Shown here: one piece after another, positions 15,221 to 22,909 of the stretch | How the letters are laid out: the number at the start of each line of letters is the position of its first letter | Position numbering within the stretch: the stretch's first letter is position 1 | Origin: an uncultured Verrucomicrobiota bacterium | GTDB lineage: Bacteria > Verrucomicrobiota > Verrucomicrobiia > Limisphaerales > CAIYYI01 | Length of the DNA stretch: 37,270 nucleotides | Direction of reading: 5' to 3' | Assembly (NCBI GenBank): GCA_903930345.1 | Contig: CAIYYI010000544.1 | Coordinates: forward strand, 1-37,270 | Program-made: the position numbers and the translations under genes | Notes under the pieces: model-generated | The model's database searches: none | What the model saw: only the letters and a program-made list of their open reading frames with translations | Told to the model about the DNA's origin: nothing

Positions 15221-17254
15221 TTACTGAATTGAAGCCCGGAGCATGTCGAACAGTTTTTTGGAGGTGTCGCCCGTCACCGGTTTCTTGGCCCCCTCCAATT
15301 CTCGCTCCACGAGTTCCTCCGGCAACTCGCGCAGAAAGGGGGACGGTTGACTGGGGATGGTTTGGCCGTATTTTTTGCGCCCCAGGCTGTAGCTGATGGT
15401 GAGGGTTTTCTGCGCCCGGGTGATGGCCACGTAGAACAACCGCCGCTCCTCATCCATCGTTCCCTCCTCCTTGGACCGGGAATGAGGGAGCAAGCCATCC
15501 TCCACCCCCACAATGTGAACGTGCGGATATTCCAAGCCCTTGCAACTGTGCATGGTGATGAGCGTGACCGCATCGCCGGGATCCTCCTCCTCCGAATCCC
15601 GGTCGTTGTCCAAAGTCACATTCTCCAGGTAATGTTGGAGACGCTCCGGCAGAGGATTCAGGCCGGAACCATCAATATTGGCGATCAGATCCATGAGGTT
15701 GCGCACGCGGGAATCACCCACCTCGACGTTTTTCTCAGACCGGCGCAATTCGTTGATGTAACCGGAATCCGTCAGCAGTTTCTTGGTCCACTTGAGCAGG
15801 CCTTCCGGGTCCGACTCCGTGCCGGGGGCGGTCAGGAGATTGCGGTATTCCTCCAGGAATTGCAGGAACTCCTGGATGGACTCCTGGGTGCGGGTCTGGA
15901 AGCTGTTCAGCACATCCGTGTGGTGCATGGCGGTGAAGACAGAACTGTGCCGCTGCTGGCTGGCGGTCAGGAGACGTTCCATGGTGACATCCGAGAGGCC
16001 GCGCGCCGGCACATTGGCAATGCGCAGGAGGCTGATGTCATCGTTGGGATTGGTGCACACCTTGAGGTAGGCCAGCATATCCCGGACTTCCCGGCGATCA
16101 AAGAAGCTCTGGCCGCCCACCAAGTGGTAGCGGACCTTGGCCTGGCGCAGGGCGGTTTCCAGGCTGCGTGACTGCTGATTGGTGCGGAACAGGACCGCCT
16201 GGTCCTTCCAGGGGATGCCGTGCGCCATGCGGTCGAATTCGATTTCCTCCACGAGAGTGCGCGCCTCCTCCTCGTCGTTCTGAAATGCGGCGAGGATGAT
16301 CTTCTCCCCCTGCCCCTTGTCCGACCAGAGCTGCTTGGGGCGGCGGCGGGCATTGTTTTTGATGACGGCGTTGGCGGCCAGGAGGATGGTGTTGGTGGAG
16401 CGATAATTCTGCTCCAGCTTGATGACCTTCACCTCGGGAAAATGCTTCTCCAGATCAAGCAGGTTGGCGATCTCCGCGCCGCGCCAGCCATAGATGCTCT
16501 GGTCATCATCGCCCACCACGCAGAGGTTGCGGTGTTCCTGGGCCAGCAGATTGACCAACTCGAACTGGGCGGCGTTGGTGTCCTGATACTCATCCACCAT
16601 GATGTACTGGTACTTGGCGCGGCAGTCGGCCAGCACCTCGGGGTGCTCCTTGAGCAACCGGAGGGTCAGCACCAGCAGGTCGTCGAAATCAATGGCATTG
16701 CAGGCGCGCAGGGCGGTCTCGTAGTGCTTGAGCATGTACCGGGCGAGCGACAGGGCGGTTTCGCTGCCAAACTCGCCGGGTTTAAAGGCCCCGTTTTTGA
16801 ACTTGCTGATCAGGCTTTGCACATCCCGGGGTTCGGTCTTTTCGCCCTTGATGGAGATGCGGCTGAGGATCTTCTTGATGGCCGACTGCTGCTCGGCGTC
16901 GTCGTAAATGACAAAATTCTTTTTGTAGCCCAGCTTCTCAATATGCTGCCGGAGCACGCGCGAACCGAAAGAGTGGAAGGTGGAAATGGTGAGTCCCTCC
17001 CCTTTCTCGCCCGTGGTGCGGGCCTCACGCGGCACCATCTCAGCCACACGTTCCTTCATTTCACGGGCGGCTTTATTGGTAAAGGTGACTGCCAGAATAT
17101 TGCCGGGGGAGATTCCCTTGCGGATCAGGTGGGCGATGCGGCAGGTGATTACGCGTGTCTTGCCCGTACCCGCCCCCGCCAGAATGAGGACGGGCCCACG
17201 GATCGTGGTGACCGCCTGGCGCTGCTGCGGGTTCAAGGAATCCAAGTTAAACAT
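15221..17254 (-). CDS. UvrD/Rep-family superfamily I DNA helicase
   Basis: A 677-residue ATP-dependent 3'-5' DNA helicase. The ATG at 17254 (MFNLDSLNPQQRQAV) is chosen because the Q-motif follows at once; an upstream ATG adds 22 unlikely residues. Seen in order are Walker A GAGTGKT (about residues 27-33), motif Ia TFTNKAAREMKERV, Walker B VDEYQDTN, motif III VGDDDQSIYGWRGAE, motif IV QNYRSTNTIL, motif V TLITMHSCKGLEYPHVHIVG and motif VI EERRLFYVAITRAQK. The GDDDQSIY form and length are closer to Rep than to E. coli UvrD. The likely role is replication restart or repair. It is monocistronic and divergent from mnmA. Confidence 0.92.
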   Translation of the reverse strand: MFNLDSLNPQQRQAVTTIRGPVLILAGAGTGKTRVITCRIAHLIRKGISPGNILAVTFTNKAAREMKERVAEMVPREARTTGEKGEGLTISTFHSFGSRVLRQHIEKLGYKKNFVIYDDAEQQSAIKKILSRISIKGEKTEPRDVQSLISKFKNGAFKPGEFGSETALSLARYMLKHYETALRACNAIDFDDLLVLTLRLLKEHPEVLADCRAKYQYIMVDEYQDTNAAQFELVNLLAQEHRNLCVVGDDDQSIYGWRGAEIANLLDLEKHFPEVKVIKLEQNYRSTNTILLAANAVIKNNARRRPKQLWSDKGQGEKIILAAFQNDEEEARTLVEEIEFDRMAHGIPWKDQAVLFRTNQQSRSLETALRQAKVRYHLVGGQSFFDRREVRDMLAYLKVCTNPNDDISLLRIANVPARGLSDVTMERLLTASQQRHSSVFTAMHHTDVLNSFQTRTQESIQEFLQFLEEYRNLLTAPGTESDPEGLLKWTKKLLTDSGYINELRRSEKNVEVGDSRVRNLMDLIANIDGSGLNPLPERLQHYLENVTLDNDRDSEEEDPGDAVTLITMHSCKGLEYPHVHIVGVEDGLLPHSRSKEEGTMDEERRLFYVAITRAQKTLTISYSLGRKKYGQTIPSQPSPFLRELPEELVERELEGAKKPVTGDTSKKLFDMLRASIQ

Positions 17255-17380
17255 TGCGTGCCGGAGTTTAAAAAGCGGCGGGGTGAACGCAAGTGGAAGC
17301 CGTATAAATATTTTTTGCAAGGGGTGGTTCGCCCCTTGACACCCGGTCCAAGTCTCGTCGCGGGGCCGTTCCGATCATTA

Positions 17381-17425
17381 GTCAATAGTAGGAACCGACC
17401 CCGGGGGTCGGTTCCTACTATTGAC
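17381..17425. repeat. perfect 45-bp palindrome in divergent promoter region
   Basis: Bases 17381-17402 are the exact reverse complement of 17404-17425 (22-bp arms, one central G). The arms begin GTCAATAGTAGGAACCGACC. It sits between the helicase gene (start 17254, minus) and mnmA (start 17568, plus). Neither T-rich tail nor coding sequence is associated, and no insertion sequence adjoins it. It could form a cruciform, serve as an operator, or be a small mobile palindromic element. Confidence 0.85.
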
Positions 17426-17567
17426 ATATGGTGATGGTGGTGACTCAACCCGGAAACCGAAGCGGGTACGAACTCCGTCGCCCAACCCGACTTTGGAGCG
17501 ACCCGCCCGATTACGGCCGGGTGCAACGCCGCTTTACAAGGCCTGGTTCCCGCGTATCTTGCCGCCA

Positions 17568-18653
17568 GTGCAGACCACGGAAAAAACACGGATTTTGGTG
17601 GGCATGAGCGGCGGGGTGGACTCCTCGGCCGCCGCCGTCCTGTTGCAGGAACAGGGCTACGAGGTGATCGGCATCACGCTCAAACTCTGGCCGCAGGATT
17701 GCGTCAACCGGGCGGAGGACAAGTGCTGCGGCCCCCAGGCGGTGACGGATGCCCGGGCGGTCTGCCACCGGCTGGGCATCCCTTACTACCTGATCGACGA
17801 GGCGGCGGAGTTCCAGCAACAGGTGATCAACCATTTTGCGGCCGAGTACAAAGCCGGCCGCACCCCCAACCCATGCGTGGTCTGCAACGAGAAGCTGAAG
17901 TTTGGCACGCTGCTCACCCGGGCGGATCAGTTGGGTGCCCGCTTCATCGCCACCGGCCATTATGCCCGCACCCGGCGCTGTCCGGAGACGGGTCGCACGC
18001 TGCTGCTGCGTGGCAAGGATCTTCGCAAAGATCAGAGTTACTTCCTCTTCTCCCTGCGCCAGGCGCAACTGGAGCGCGCCCTCTTCCCGCTGGGAGAGAT
18101 GACCAAACAGGACAGCCGGGAAGTGGCCCGGGAATGCCAGCTAAAGACGGCGGACAAGGAAGAGAGCATGGAGATCTGCTTCGTGCCCGACAAGGATTAC
18201 GGCCGCTTCCTCCAGCAGGCCGAACTGGTAACGAAGCACACCGGCGACATCGTGGATCTGGAGGGCCGGGTGCTGGGCCAGCACGAGGGCATTGAATTTT
18301 ACACCATCGGGCAGCGGCGCGGCCTGAAGCTATCCGCCCCGCAGCCGCTTTATGTCATCGCCCTGGAGGCGGAGCACAACCGCGTGGTGGTGGGGCCGGA
18401 CCACGCGTTGGACCAGGCGGAATTCCGGGTGCGCAACTGCAACTGGATCCCGTGGGAAACCCCGCCCGCCACGCTGGAAGTGACCGCCAAGATCCGCTAC
18501 AACCACCCCGGCACCCCGGCCACCGTCAGCCAGGAGGAGAACGGGCTGGCACGGGTGAGGCTCCACGAGCCGCAGCGGGCCATCACCCCCGGGCAGGCGT
18601 GCGTATTTTACCAGGAGGATGTGGTGGTGGGCGGCGGCTGGATCCGGCACTGA
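17568..18653 (+). CDS. mnmA: tRNA-specific 2-thiouridylase MnmA
   Basis: Thiolates C2 of the wobble uridine 34 in tRNA(Glu, Gln, Lys). The length of 361 residues, from the GTG at 17568, fits the family. The longer open frame upstream runs through the palindrome region and has no similarity. The ATP pyrophosphatase PP-loop GMSGGVDSS is at residues 12-20. The catalytic cysteines are C103 in TPNPCVVCNEKLKFG and C204 in ESMEICFVPD, matching the two-cysteine persulfide mechanism. The C-terminal beta-barrel region (GLKLSAPQPLYVIALE...) is complete. The other sulfur-handling genes in the window (thiS, rhodanese) are not adjacent. Confidence 0.95.
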   Translation: MQTTEKTRILVGMSGGVDSSAAAVLLQEQGYEVIGITLKLWPQDCVNRAEDKCCGPQAVTDARAVCHRLGIPYYLIDEAAEFQQQVINHFAAEYKAGRTPNPCVVCNEKLKFGTLLTRADQLGARFIATGHYARTRRCPETGRTLLLRGKDLRKDQSYFLFSLRQAQLERALFPLGEMTKQDSREVARECQLKTADKEESMEICFVPDKDYGRFLQQAELVTKHTGDIVDLEGRVLGQHEGIEFYTIGQRRGLKLSAPQPLYVIALEAEHNRVVVGPDHALDQAEFRVRNCNWIPWETPPATLEVTAKIRYNHPGTPATVSQEENGLARVRLHEPQRAITPGQACVFYQEDVVVGGGWIRH

Positions 18654-18661
18654 CCGGCGGC

Positions 18662-19081
18662 CTACGGCTCCTGCCGAGCGCAGAGCTGGCGGTACATCTG
18701 CCGCGCGAGGGTCAGCTTATCCGGCTGGTCCGATGCTTCCGCAGACGCCGAATGCGTTTGGATGCGATCCCACTCCCCATGATCCAGCCAGAATCCGCCG
18801 CAGCCGGGGCATTCATCCACCACGACCTTGACGGCCGGCTTGAACAGGCGGCGCATGAGCGGCAGCGAACAGCGGGGGCACTGGAGCTTGTGGGCGGGAA
18901 TCTGCGCCTCCTGCACCGGCACCTGCGCCATCCACTCCATGGTTTCCGGCGGCGCCTGGCTGAGGCGCGCCAGCTCAAAAGCATCAAACCAGATGCCACC
19001 GCAGCCGCCCCAGCAGACATCCAGCGGAATATCCCCGGCGTTTTTGACAGCCATCTCCTGCGCGCAAACCGGACAAATCAT
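18662..19081 (-). CDS. double zinc-ribbon (zf-TFIIB) protein
   Basis: A 139-residue soluble protein with two copies of the zf-TFIIB-type ribbon. The first is MICPVCAQEM plus CWGGCGGIWFDAFEL (residues about 1-45). The second is LQCPRCSLPLMRR plus CPGCGGFWLDHGEWDRI (about 67-108). Each carries the CPxC...CxGCGGxW(F/L)D pattern expected to bind zinc. The function of this family is not established. It is the last gene of the cupin-glutaredoxin-lipA strand run, 66 bp after lipA, and its end is 8 bp from the convergent mnmA stop. Confidence 0.85.
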   Translation of the reverse strand: MICPVCAQEMAVKNAGDIPLDVCWGGCGGIWFDAFELARLSQAPPETMEWMAQVPVQEAQIPAHKLQCPRCSLPLMRRLFKPAVKVVVDECPGCGGFWLDHGEWDRIQTHSASAEASDQPDKLTLARQMYRQLCARQEP

Positions 19082-19147
19082 GGCGTCATGGTGCCCCGAA
19101 CCTGGAGCGGATGCAAACCCGGAAAAACACCTTTTGACCAGCGCGGT

Positions 19148-20068
19148 TCAGCGCTGCGGATTAAAATACCCCGCGTGGTAGGAACTGCGCACCATGGGAC
19201 CGCTGGCCACATGGCGAAAGCCCAGGGCCAACGCCTGGCGTCCGTACTCGGCGAACTTGGCCGGAGTGACGAAAGAGGCCACCGGCAGGTTTTGCACCGT
19301 CGGCTGCAAATACTGGCCCAAAGTGAGGATCTCACACCCGGCGGAACGCAGGTCAGCGAGAGACGCCAGCAACTCCTCCTCCGTCTCCCCCAGTCCCAGC
19401 ATGATGCCAGACTTGGTGAACACCTGCTCCCCGCCCCGCTCGCGGGCCTTGCGCAGCACCGTGAGCGAGCGGTCGTAGGTGGCGCGGGACCTCACGGAGG
19501 GGGTGAGCCGACGAACGGTTTCCAAATTGTGGTTGAAGATATCCGGGCGCGCCGCCAACACGAGGTTGATGGCGTCATCCTTATCGTTGAAATCCGGCAC
19601 CAGCACCTCGATGGCCGTCCCGGGATTGGCCTCGCGGACGGCCTCAATGGTGCGGCGGAAGTGATCCGCCCCGCCATCGTGCAGGTCATCGCGGGCCACG
19701 GCGGTGATGACCACGTGGCGCAATTTCATGCGCCGAGTGGCCTCGGCCACGCGCTGGGGCTCATCGGCCTCCAGCGGAAAAGGCTTGGCGGTGCTGACCG
19801 CACAGAACCCGCAGGCGCGGGTGCAGCGGTCGCCCGCAATCATGAAAGTGGCGGTGCCCTGGCTCCAGCACTCCCAATGGTTGGGGCACTGGGCACTCTC
19901 GCAGACGGTGTGCAGATTCAGGTCGTTCAGCAGATTGCGGGTCTGGCCGAAAGTGCTGCTGGTGGGCAGCTTGAGGCGCAGCCATTCCGGCAGGCGCTGA
20001 CGGGCGCGCACCTGGAGGGCGGCAGCGCCACTGACCTTGGGGAGATGGGGTATGGAACAGCTGCTCAT
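19148..20068 (-). CDS. lipA: lipoyl synthase
   Basis: A radical-SAM enzyme that inserts two sulfurs into octanoyl groups on lipoyl domains (PDH, OGDH, GcvH). It is 306 residues long. The auxiliary 4Fe-4S cluster ligands are C56, C61 and C67 in CESAQCPNHWEC. The radical-SAM cluster ligands are C82, C86 and C89 in CTRACGFC. The conserved C-terminal RSSYHAG serine ligand is present. Other family stretches are VLVPDFNDK, FNHNLETV and KSGIMLGLGE. The start overlaps the stop of the glutaredoxin gene by 4 bp (ATGA), implying coupled translation. No lipB is visible in the window. Confidence 0.97.
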   Translation of the reverse strand: MSSCSIPHLPKVSGAAALQVRARQRLPEWLRLKLPTSSTFGQTRNLLNDLNLHTVCESAQCPNHWECWSQGTATFMIAGDRCTRACGFCAVSTAKPFPLEADEPQRVAEATRRMKLRHVVITAVARDDLHDGGADHFRRTIEAVREANPGTAIEVLVPDFNDKDDAINLVLAARPDIFNHNLETVRRLTPSVRSRATYDRSLTVLRKARERGGEQVFTKSGIMLGLGETEEELLASLADLRSAGCEILTLGQYLQPTVQNLPVASFVTPAKFAEYGRQALALGFRHVASGPMVRSSYHAGYFNPQR

Positions 20069-20313
20069 GCGTCGAACTGCTTCCAGAACTGCGCAAGCTG
20101 GGCGGTGTCGAAATCCGCCAGCACCCGGCCATCCACCTCGATGGTGGGCGCCAGGGTCTGGCCCGAAATTCTCTGCATTTCAGCCATCCCCTCCTGATCG
20201 GTGATAACGTCAATCAGCTCGTAGGGGATGTGGCGCGCGTCCAGCCAGTCAATGGCCTGGTGGCACCAGGGACAATGCGATTTGCTGAAGAGGCGGATGT
20301 GTTGCGGTCTCAT
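20065..20313 (-). CDS. glutaredoxin-like protein
   Basis: An 82-residue thioredoxin-fold protein with the dithiol active site CPWC (C14, C17), the cis-Pro segment (TLAPTIEVDGRVLADFD) and a normal glutaredoxin length. It reduces disulfides or glutathionylated proteins, or it may handle Fe-S or sulfur chemistry. It overlaps lipA by 4 bp, so it may protect or serve lipoyl synthase, or reduce lipoyl-linked thiols (inference). Nine bases separate it from the upstream cupin gene. Confidence 0.9.
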   Translation of the reverse strand: MRPQHIRLFSKSHCPWCHQAIDWLDARHIPYELIDVITDQEGMAEMQRISGQTLAPTIEVDGRVLADFDTAQLAQFWKQFDA

Positions 20314-20322
20314 AGTGGCAGT

Positions 20323-20688
20323 TTAGCTTTCCGTAATGACGGTATCGTCGTGCTCGTAGGCAGGGGCGCAGCAGCAGAGCAGCCGCAGCACTTCGCGGCC
20401 GGTGTTCCAAAGCTTGTGGCGCTGGCCGGGCGGGATGGCGATGGCGTCGCCCGACATCACCGGACGGGTCTCCTCCCCGATGCGCAGCTGCCCCACCCCG
20501 GCGGTGATGTAATAAATCTCCTCAGTGAGGCGATGGTAATGCTCCAGCGTGGAGCCACCCACCGGGACGCGCGCTTCCGCCAGGCTCTGGTGGCGGATCG
20601 ACGAATTGCGATGAGCCAGCAGTTCCCGGATCTCAGACCCATCCTTCGTGGTGAAGGCGGGCACGTAATTCAAATTCTTAATATCCAT
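20323..20688 (-). CDS. cupin-domain protein
   Basis: A 121-residue single-domain cupin. The ATG at 20688 is preferred to the open frame 45 bases upstream, since MDIKNLNYVPAF starts like relatives. The two cupin motifs are seen: GGSTLEHYHRLTEEIYYITAG (metal-binding His, His and Glu) and GDAIAIPPGQRHKLWNTG (final His). The pattern resembles mannose-6-phosphate isomerase-type cupins, but no substrate can be named. It is first in the run cupin-glutaredoxin-lipA, and divergent from the rhodanese gene across a 137-bp gap. Confidence 0.85.
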   Translation of the reverse strand: MDIKNLNYVPAFTTKDGSEIRELLAHRNSSIRHQSLAEARVPVGGSTLEHYHRLTEEIYYITAGVGQLRIGEETRPVMSGDAIAIPPGQRHKLWNTGREVLRLLCCCAPAYEHDDTVITES

Positions 20689-20825
20689 AGGCGCAATGTG
20701 GGCGCGTGTTCCATCCCTGACCGGACCAACCATGGCCTGGCCGCCGTCAGTTACTCATTCATTGGGCGGTTACGCAACTGGTTTTTGCCGGTTGACCCGG
20801 AGGCAAGGATGGTTATGTTTTCACC

Positions 20826-21194
20826 ATGCAACACGCCCCGGGATTTTTAAAGCTGGTCAACGAAGCGCGCACGCGGGTGCGCGAAGTCACCCTGGAGCAG
20901 GCCCGCGCCCGCCTGCAGGAGAACCCGAAAGCCATCCTGCTGGACGTGCGTGAGGAGAGCGAATGGCAGGCCGGGCACGCCGTACAGGCCCGGCACCTGG
21001 GCAAAGGCGTCCTGGAACGGGATCTGGAGGGGCTCTACCCCGACCCGGGTGCGGAAATCCTGATGTATTGCGGCGGGGGGTTCCGATCCGCCCTCACCTG
21101 CGATGCCGCCCAACGGATGGGCTACCGCAATGTTTTCTCCATCATCGGCGGCTACAAGGGGATGGTGGCCGCCGGTTGGTCGATGACCCGGTAA
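20826..21194 (+). CDS. rhodanese-like domain protein
   Basis: A 122-residue single rhodanese domain. It has LLDVREESEWQAGHA (CH2A-like) and the active-site loop YCGGGFRS with the persulfide-forming C82. The C-terminal signature is NVFSIIGGYKGMVAAGW. It probably carries or transfers sulfane sulfur; the acceptor is unknown. It is 12 bp upstream of a DJ-1 gene and likely cotranscribed. There is no signal peptide, so it is cytoplasmic. Confidence 0.9.
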   Translation: MQHAPGFLKLVNEARTRVREVTLEQARARLQENPKAILLDVREESEWQAGHAVQARHLGKGVLERDLEGLYPDPGAEILMYCGGGFRSALTCDAAQRMGYRNVFSIIGGYKGMVAAGWSMTR

Positions 21195-21206
21195 CTCGAC
21201 AAAACC

Positions 21207-21752
21207 ATGCCCCAACGCGTCCTTTGCCTGCTCGTCAACGGGTTTGAAGAAATCGAAACCGTCACTCCGGTGGACCTGCTACGCCGTGCCGGGGTGGAGG
21301 TGGTGATGGCTTCCCTCACCGGGGATCGCCTGGTCACCGGCCGCTGCCAGATGACCGTGCAGGCGGATGCCCTCTTCAATGATGTGGTGGCCGCAGAGGA
21401 TTTCGACCTGCTGTTCCTCCCCGGCGGGCCAGGGGTGAAAACGTTGCGTACCGATGGCCGCGCGGCGCGTCTGGCCAGTGCCTATCACCGCGCGGGCAAA
21501 CCGGTGGCGGCCATCTGCGCCGCCCCCCTGCTGCTGGCGGATGCCGGACTGCTGGCGGGCCGCCGGTTCACGGCGCACTTCTCCACCGTGAACGAGCTGC
21601 CCCAGGCCCTGGCGGCCGAGGCGGTGGTGGAGGATGGCCTGCTGATCACGTCCCGGGGCGCGGGCACCGCGCTGGAGTTCGGCCTGGCGCTGGTGCGCCG
21701 CCTGAGCGGCGAAACGGTGGCGGTCGAAGTGGCCAGATCGATCATGCGGTGA
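21207..21752 (+). CDS. DJ-1/PfpI (YajL-type) protein
   Basis: A 181-residue member of the DJ-1/ThiJ/PfpI superfamily, of YajL/DJ-1 size. The nucleophile-elbow cysteine is C104 in VAAICAAPLLLADAGLL, with the partner glutamate E15 in GFEEIE. Other family features are PGGPGVKTLRTD and TSRGAGTALEFGLALVRRL. Relatives act in carbonyl or oxidative stress (glyoxalase- or deglycase-type activity; debated). Pairing with a rhodanese suggests a thiol or stress role (inference). Confidence 0.9.
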   Translation: MPQRVLCLLVNGFEEIETVTPVDLLRRAGVEVVMASLTGDRLVTGRCQMTVQADALFNDVVAAEDFDLLFLPGGPGVKTLRTDGRAARLASAYHRAGKPVAAICAAPLLLADAGLLAGRRFTAHFSTVNELPQALAAEAVVEDGLLITSRGAGTALEFGLALVRRLSGETVAVEVARSIMR

Positions 21753-21770
21753 GGGCCAACGGCCCCACGC

Positions 21771-22340
21771 TCACGCGCCCAACTTCAGGAAATTCTTCAG
21801 GATGATCCGGCCGCTTTCGGTCAGGATGCTTTCCGGGTGGAACTGCACGCCCCAGATCGGGAAGGTTTTGTGCCGCACGCCCATGATTTCGCCCTCCTCG
21901 GTTTCGGCGGTCACCTCCAGGCAATCGGGGAGGGTGTCACGCTTGATCACCAGCGAATGATAGCGGGTGGCGTTGAACGGATTGGGCATCCCCTCGAAAA
22001 GAAAACGGTTATCGTGCCGGATGGGGGAGACCTTGCCATGCATCATGCGGTAATTCACCACCACTTGCGCGCCGAACGTGTGGCCGATGCATTGGTGGCC
22101 CAGGCAGACCCCGAAGAGGGGAATGTGCGGGCCGAAAGTGCGGATGATGTCGTTGGAAAGACCGGCCTCCCGTGGCGAACAGGGCCCGGGCGAAACGAGG
22201 ATGCGTTCCGGCTTCAGCTCCTGGATCTGCTCCAGCGAGATCTGGTTGTTCCGGTAAATGGCCATCCGGACATCCATCTCCCCCAGGTACTGCACCAGGT
22301 TGTAAGTGAACGAATCGTAGTTGTCGATAACCAGCAACAT
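21771..22340 (-). CDS. glutamine amidotransferase subunit TrpG/PabA
   Basis: Class I glutamine amidotransferase that delivers ammonia to anthranilate synthase or aminodeoxychorismate synthase. The length of 189 residues fits. It starts [21 protein letters not shown], typical of the family, and has [11 protein letters not shown], the catalytic nucleophile C79 in GVCLGHQ, and the triad His/Glu in GVQFHPESI. In many bacteria one such protein serves both tryptophan and folate synthesis. No trpE/pabB partner lies in the window, so the pathway cannot be decided here. It converges with the DJ-1 gene. Confidence 0.93.
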   Translation of the reverse strand: MLLVIDNYDSFTYNLVQYLGEMDVRMAIYRNNQISLEQIQELKPERILVSPGPCSPREAGLSNDIIRTFGPHIPLFGVCLGHQCIGHTFGAQVVVNYRMMHGKVSPIRHDNRFLFEGMPNPFNATRYHSLVIKRDTLPDCLEVTAETEEGEIMGVRHKTFPIWGVQFHPESILTESGRIILKNFLKLGA

Positions 22341-22415
22341 AACCGGGCAGCACGGTAATGCAGCCCGGAGCCAAAGAAAAACAAAAAGGTGGGGGAAATT
22401 GCCATTGGCGGGGAA

Positions 22416-22491
22416 TGGTGGGCGCTGAGGGATTCGAACCCCCGACCTACTCGGTGTAAACGAGACGCGCTAGCCACTGCGCCAAGCGCCC
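22416..22491 (-). tRNA. tRNA-Val (anticodon TAC), CCA encoded
   Basis: On the minus strand a full cloverleaf can be drawn. The acceptor GGGCGCT pairs with AGCGCCC. The D arm is GCGC...GCGC. The anticodon loop TTTACAC gives anticodon TAC (reads GTA/GTG valine codons). The T arm is GGGGG-TTCGAAT-CCCTC, followed by discriminator A and a genomically encoded CCA. The outermost anticodon-stem pair (27-43) is a T-T mismatch, which is tolerated in some tRNAs. It lies 75 bp upstream of the trpG/pabA start. Confidence 0.95.
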
Positions 22492-22670
22492 ACAAAACAC
22501 TAAACCACAATCCTTTAACCGCCGACGTCAGGATGATCCTGGCAGCCTGAAGCACCCGCCTGCGGCAGTCATCGGACGATAATGACTATGCGGGGTTTCA
22601 AAACCGGGGCAAGCTAAAAGGAGGCGATACCTGTTGCTATTCGGTTGGTTCGGACCGATGATGCGGACCG

Positions 22671-22892
22671 ATGAAGAAGCTCCAATCTCCAACGAACCCA
22701 GCACAACCATTTCAAACCGGTCAGGTGTGGGAGTTGAAGGATTCATGCCTTCGCATCGGCGATGTCGGCAAGCTTTTGGTTTACTACCGGAACTACAAGG
22801 GCAAATATGCCAAGGGGCCGTTTTCCCTGACCAGCAAACTGGATCTGGGAAAATACCTGACCGACAACAAGGCGATCCTCGTGCAGGAATAG
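22671..22892 (+). CDS. small conserved-looking hypothetical protein
   Basis: A 73-residue ORF starting at an ATG 180 bp past the tRNA. It reads like a compact folded domain (GQVWELKDSCLRIGDVGKLLVYYRNYKGK, then ending DLGKYLTDNKAILVQE), rich in Lys and Tyr, with no signal or membrane segment. I recall nothing about its function. A second frame overlaps this stretch but shows only low-complexity composition, so this frame is preferred. Its end is 18 bp from the stop of the convergent GH28-like gene. Confidence 0.6.
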   Translation: MKKLQSPTNPAQPFQTGQVWELKDSCLRIGDVGKLLVYYRNYKGKYAKGPFSLTSKLDLGKYLTDNKAILVQE

Positions 22893-22909
22893 CCAACGCT
22901 GGATTTCGC

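Noticed and set aside
17421..17567. N-terminal extension of MnmA starting at the ATG in the palindrome region
   Set aside because: The extra 49 residues have no family similarity, and the GTG at 17568 gives the normal MnmA start and length.
21753..21765. GGGCC-AAC-GGCCC as terminator between DJ-1 and TrpG/PabA genes
   Set aside because: The stem has only 5 bp and no T-run follows; such stems are frequent in GC-rich DNA.
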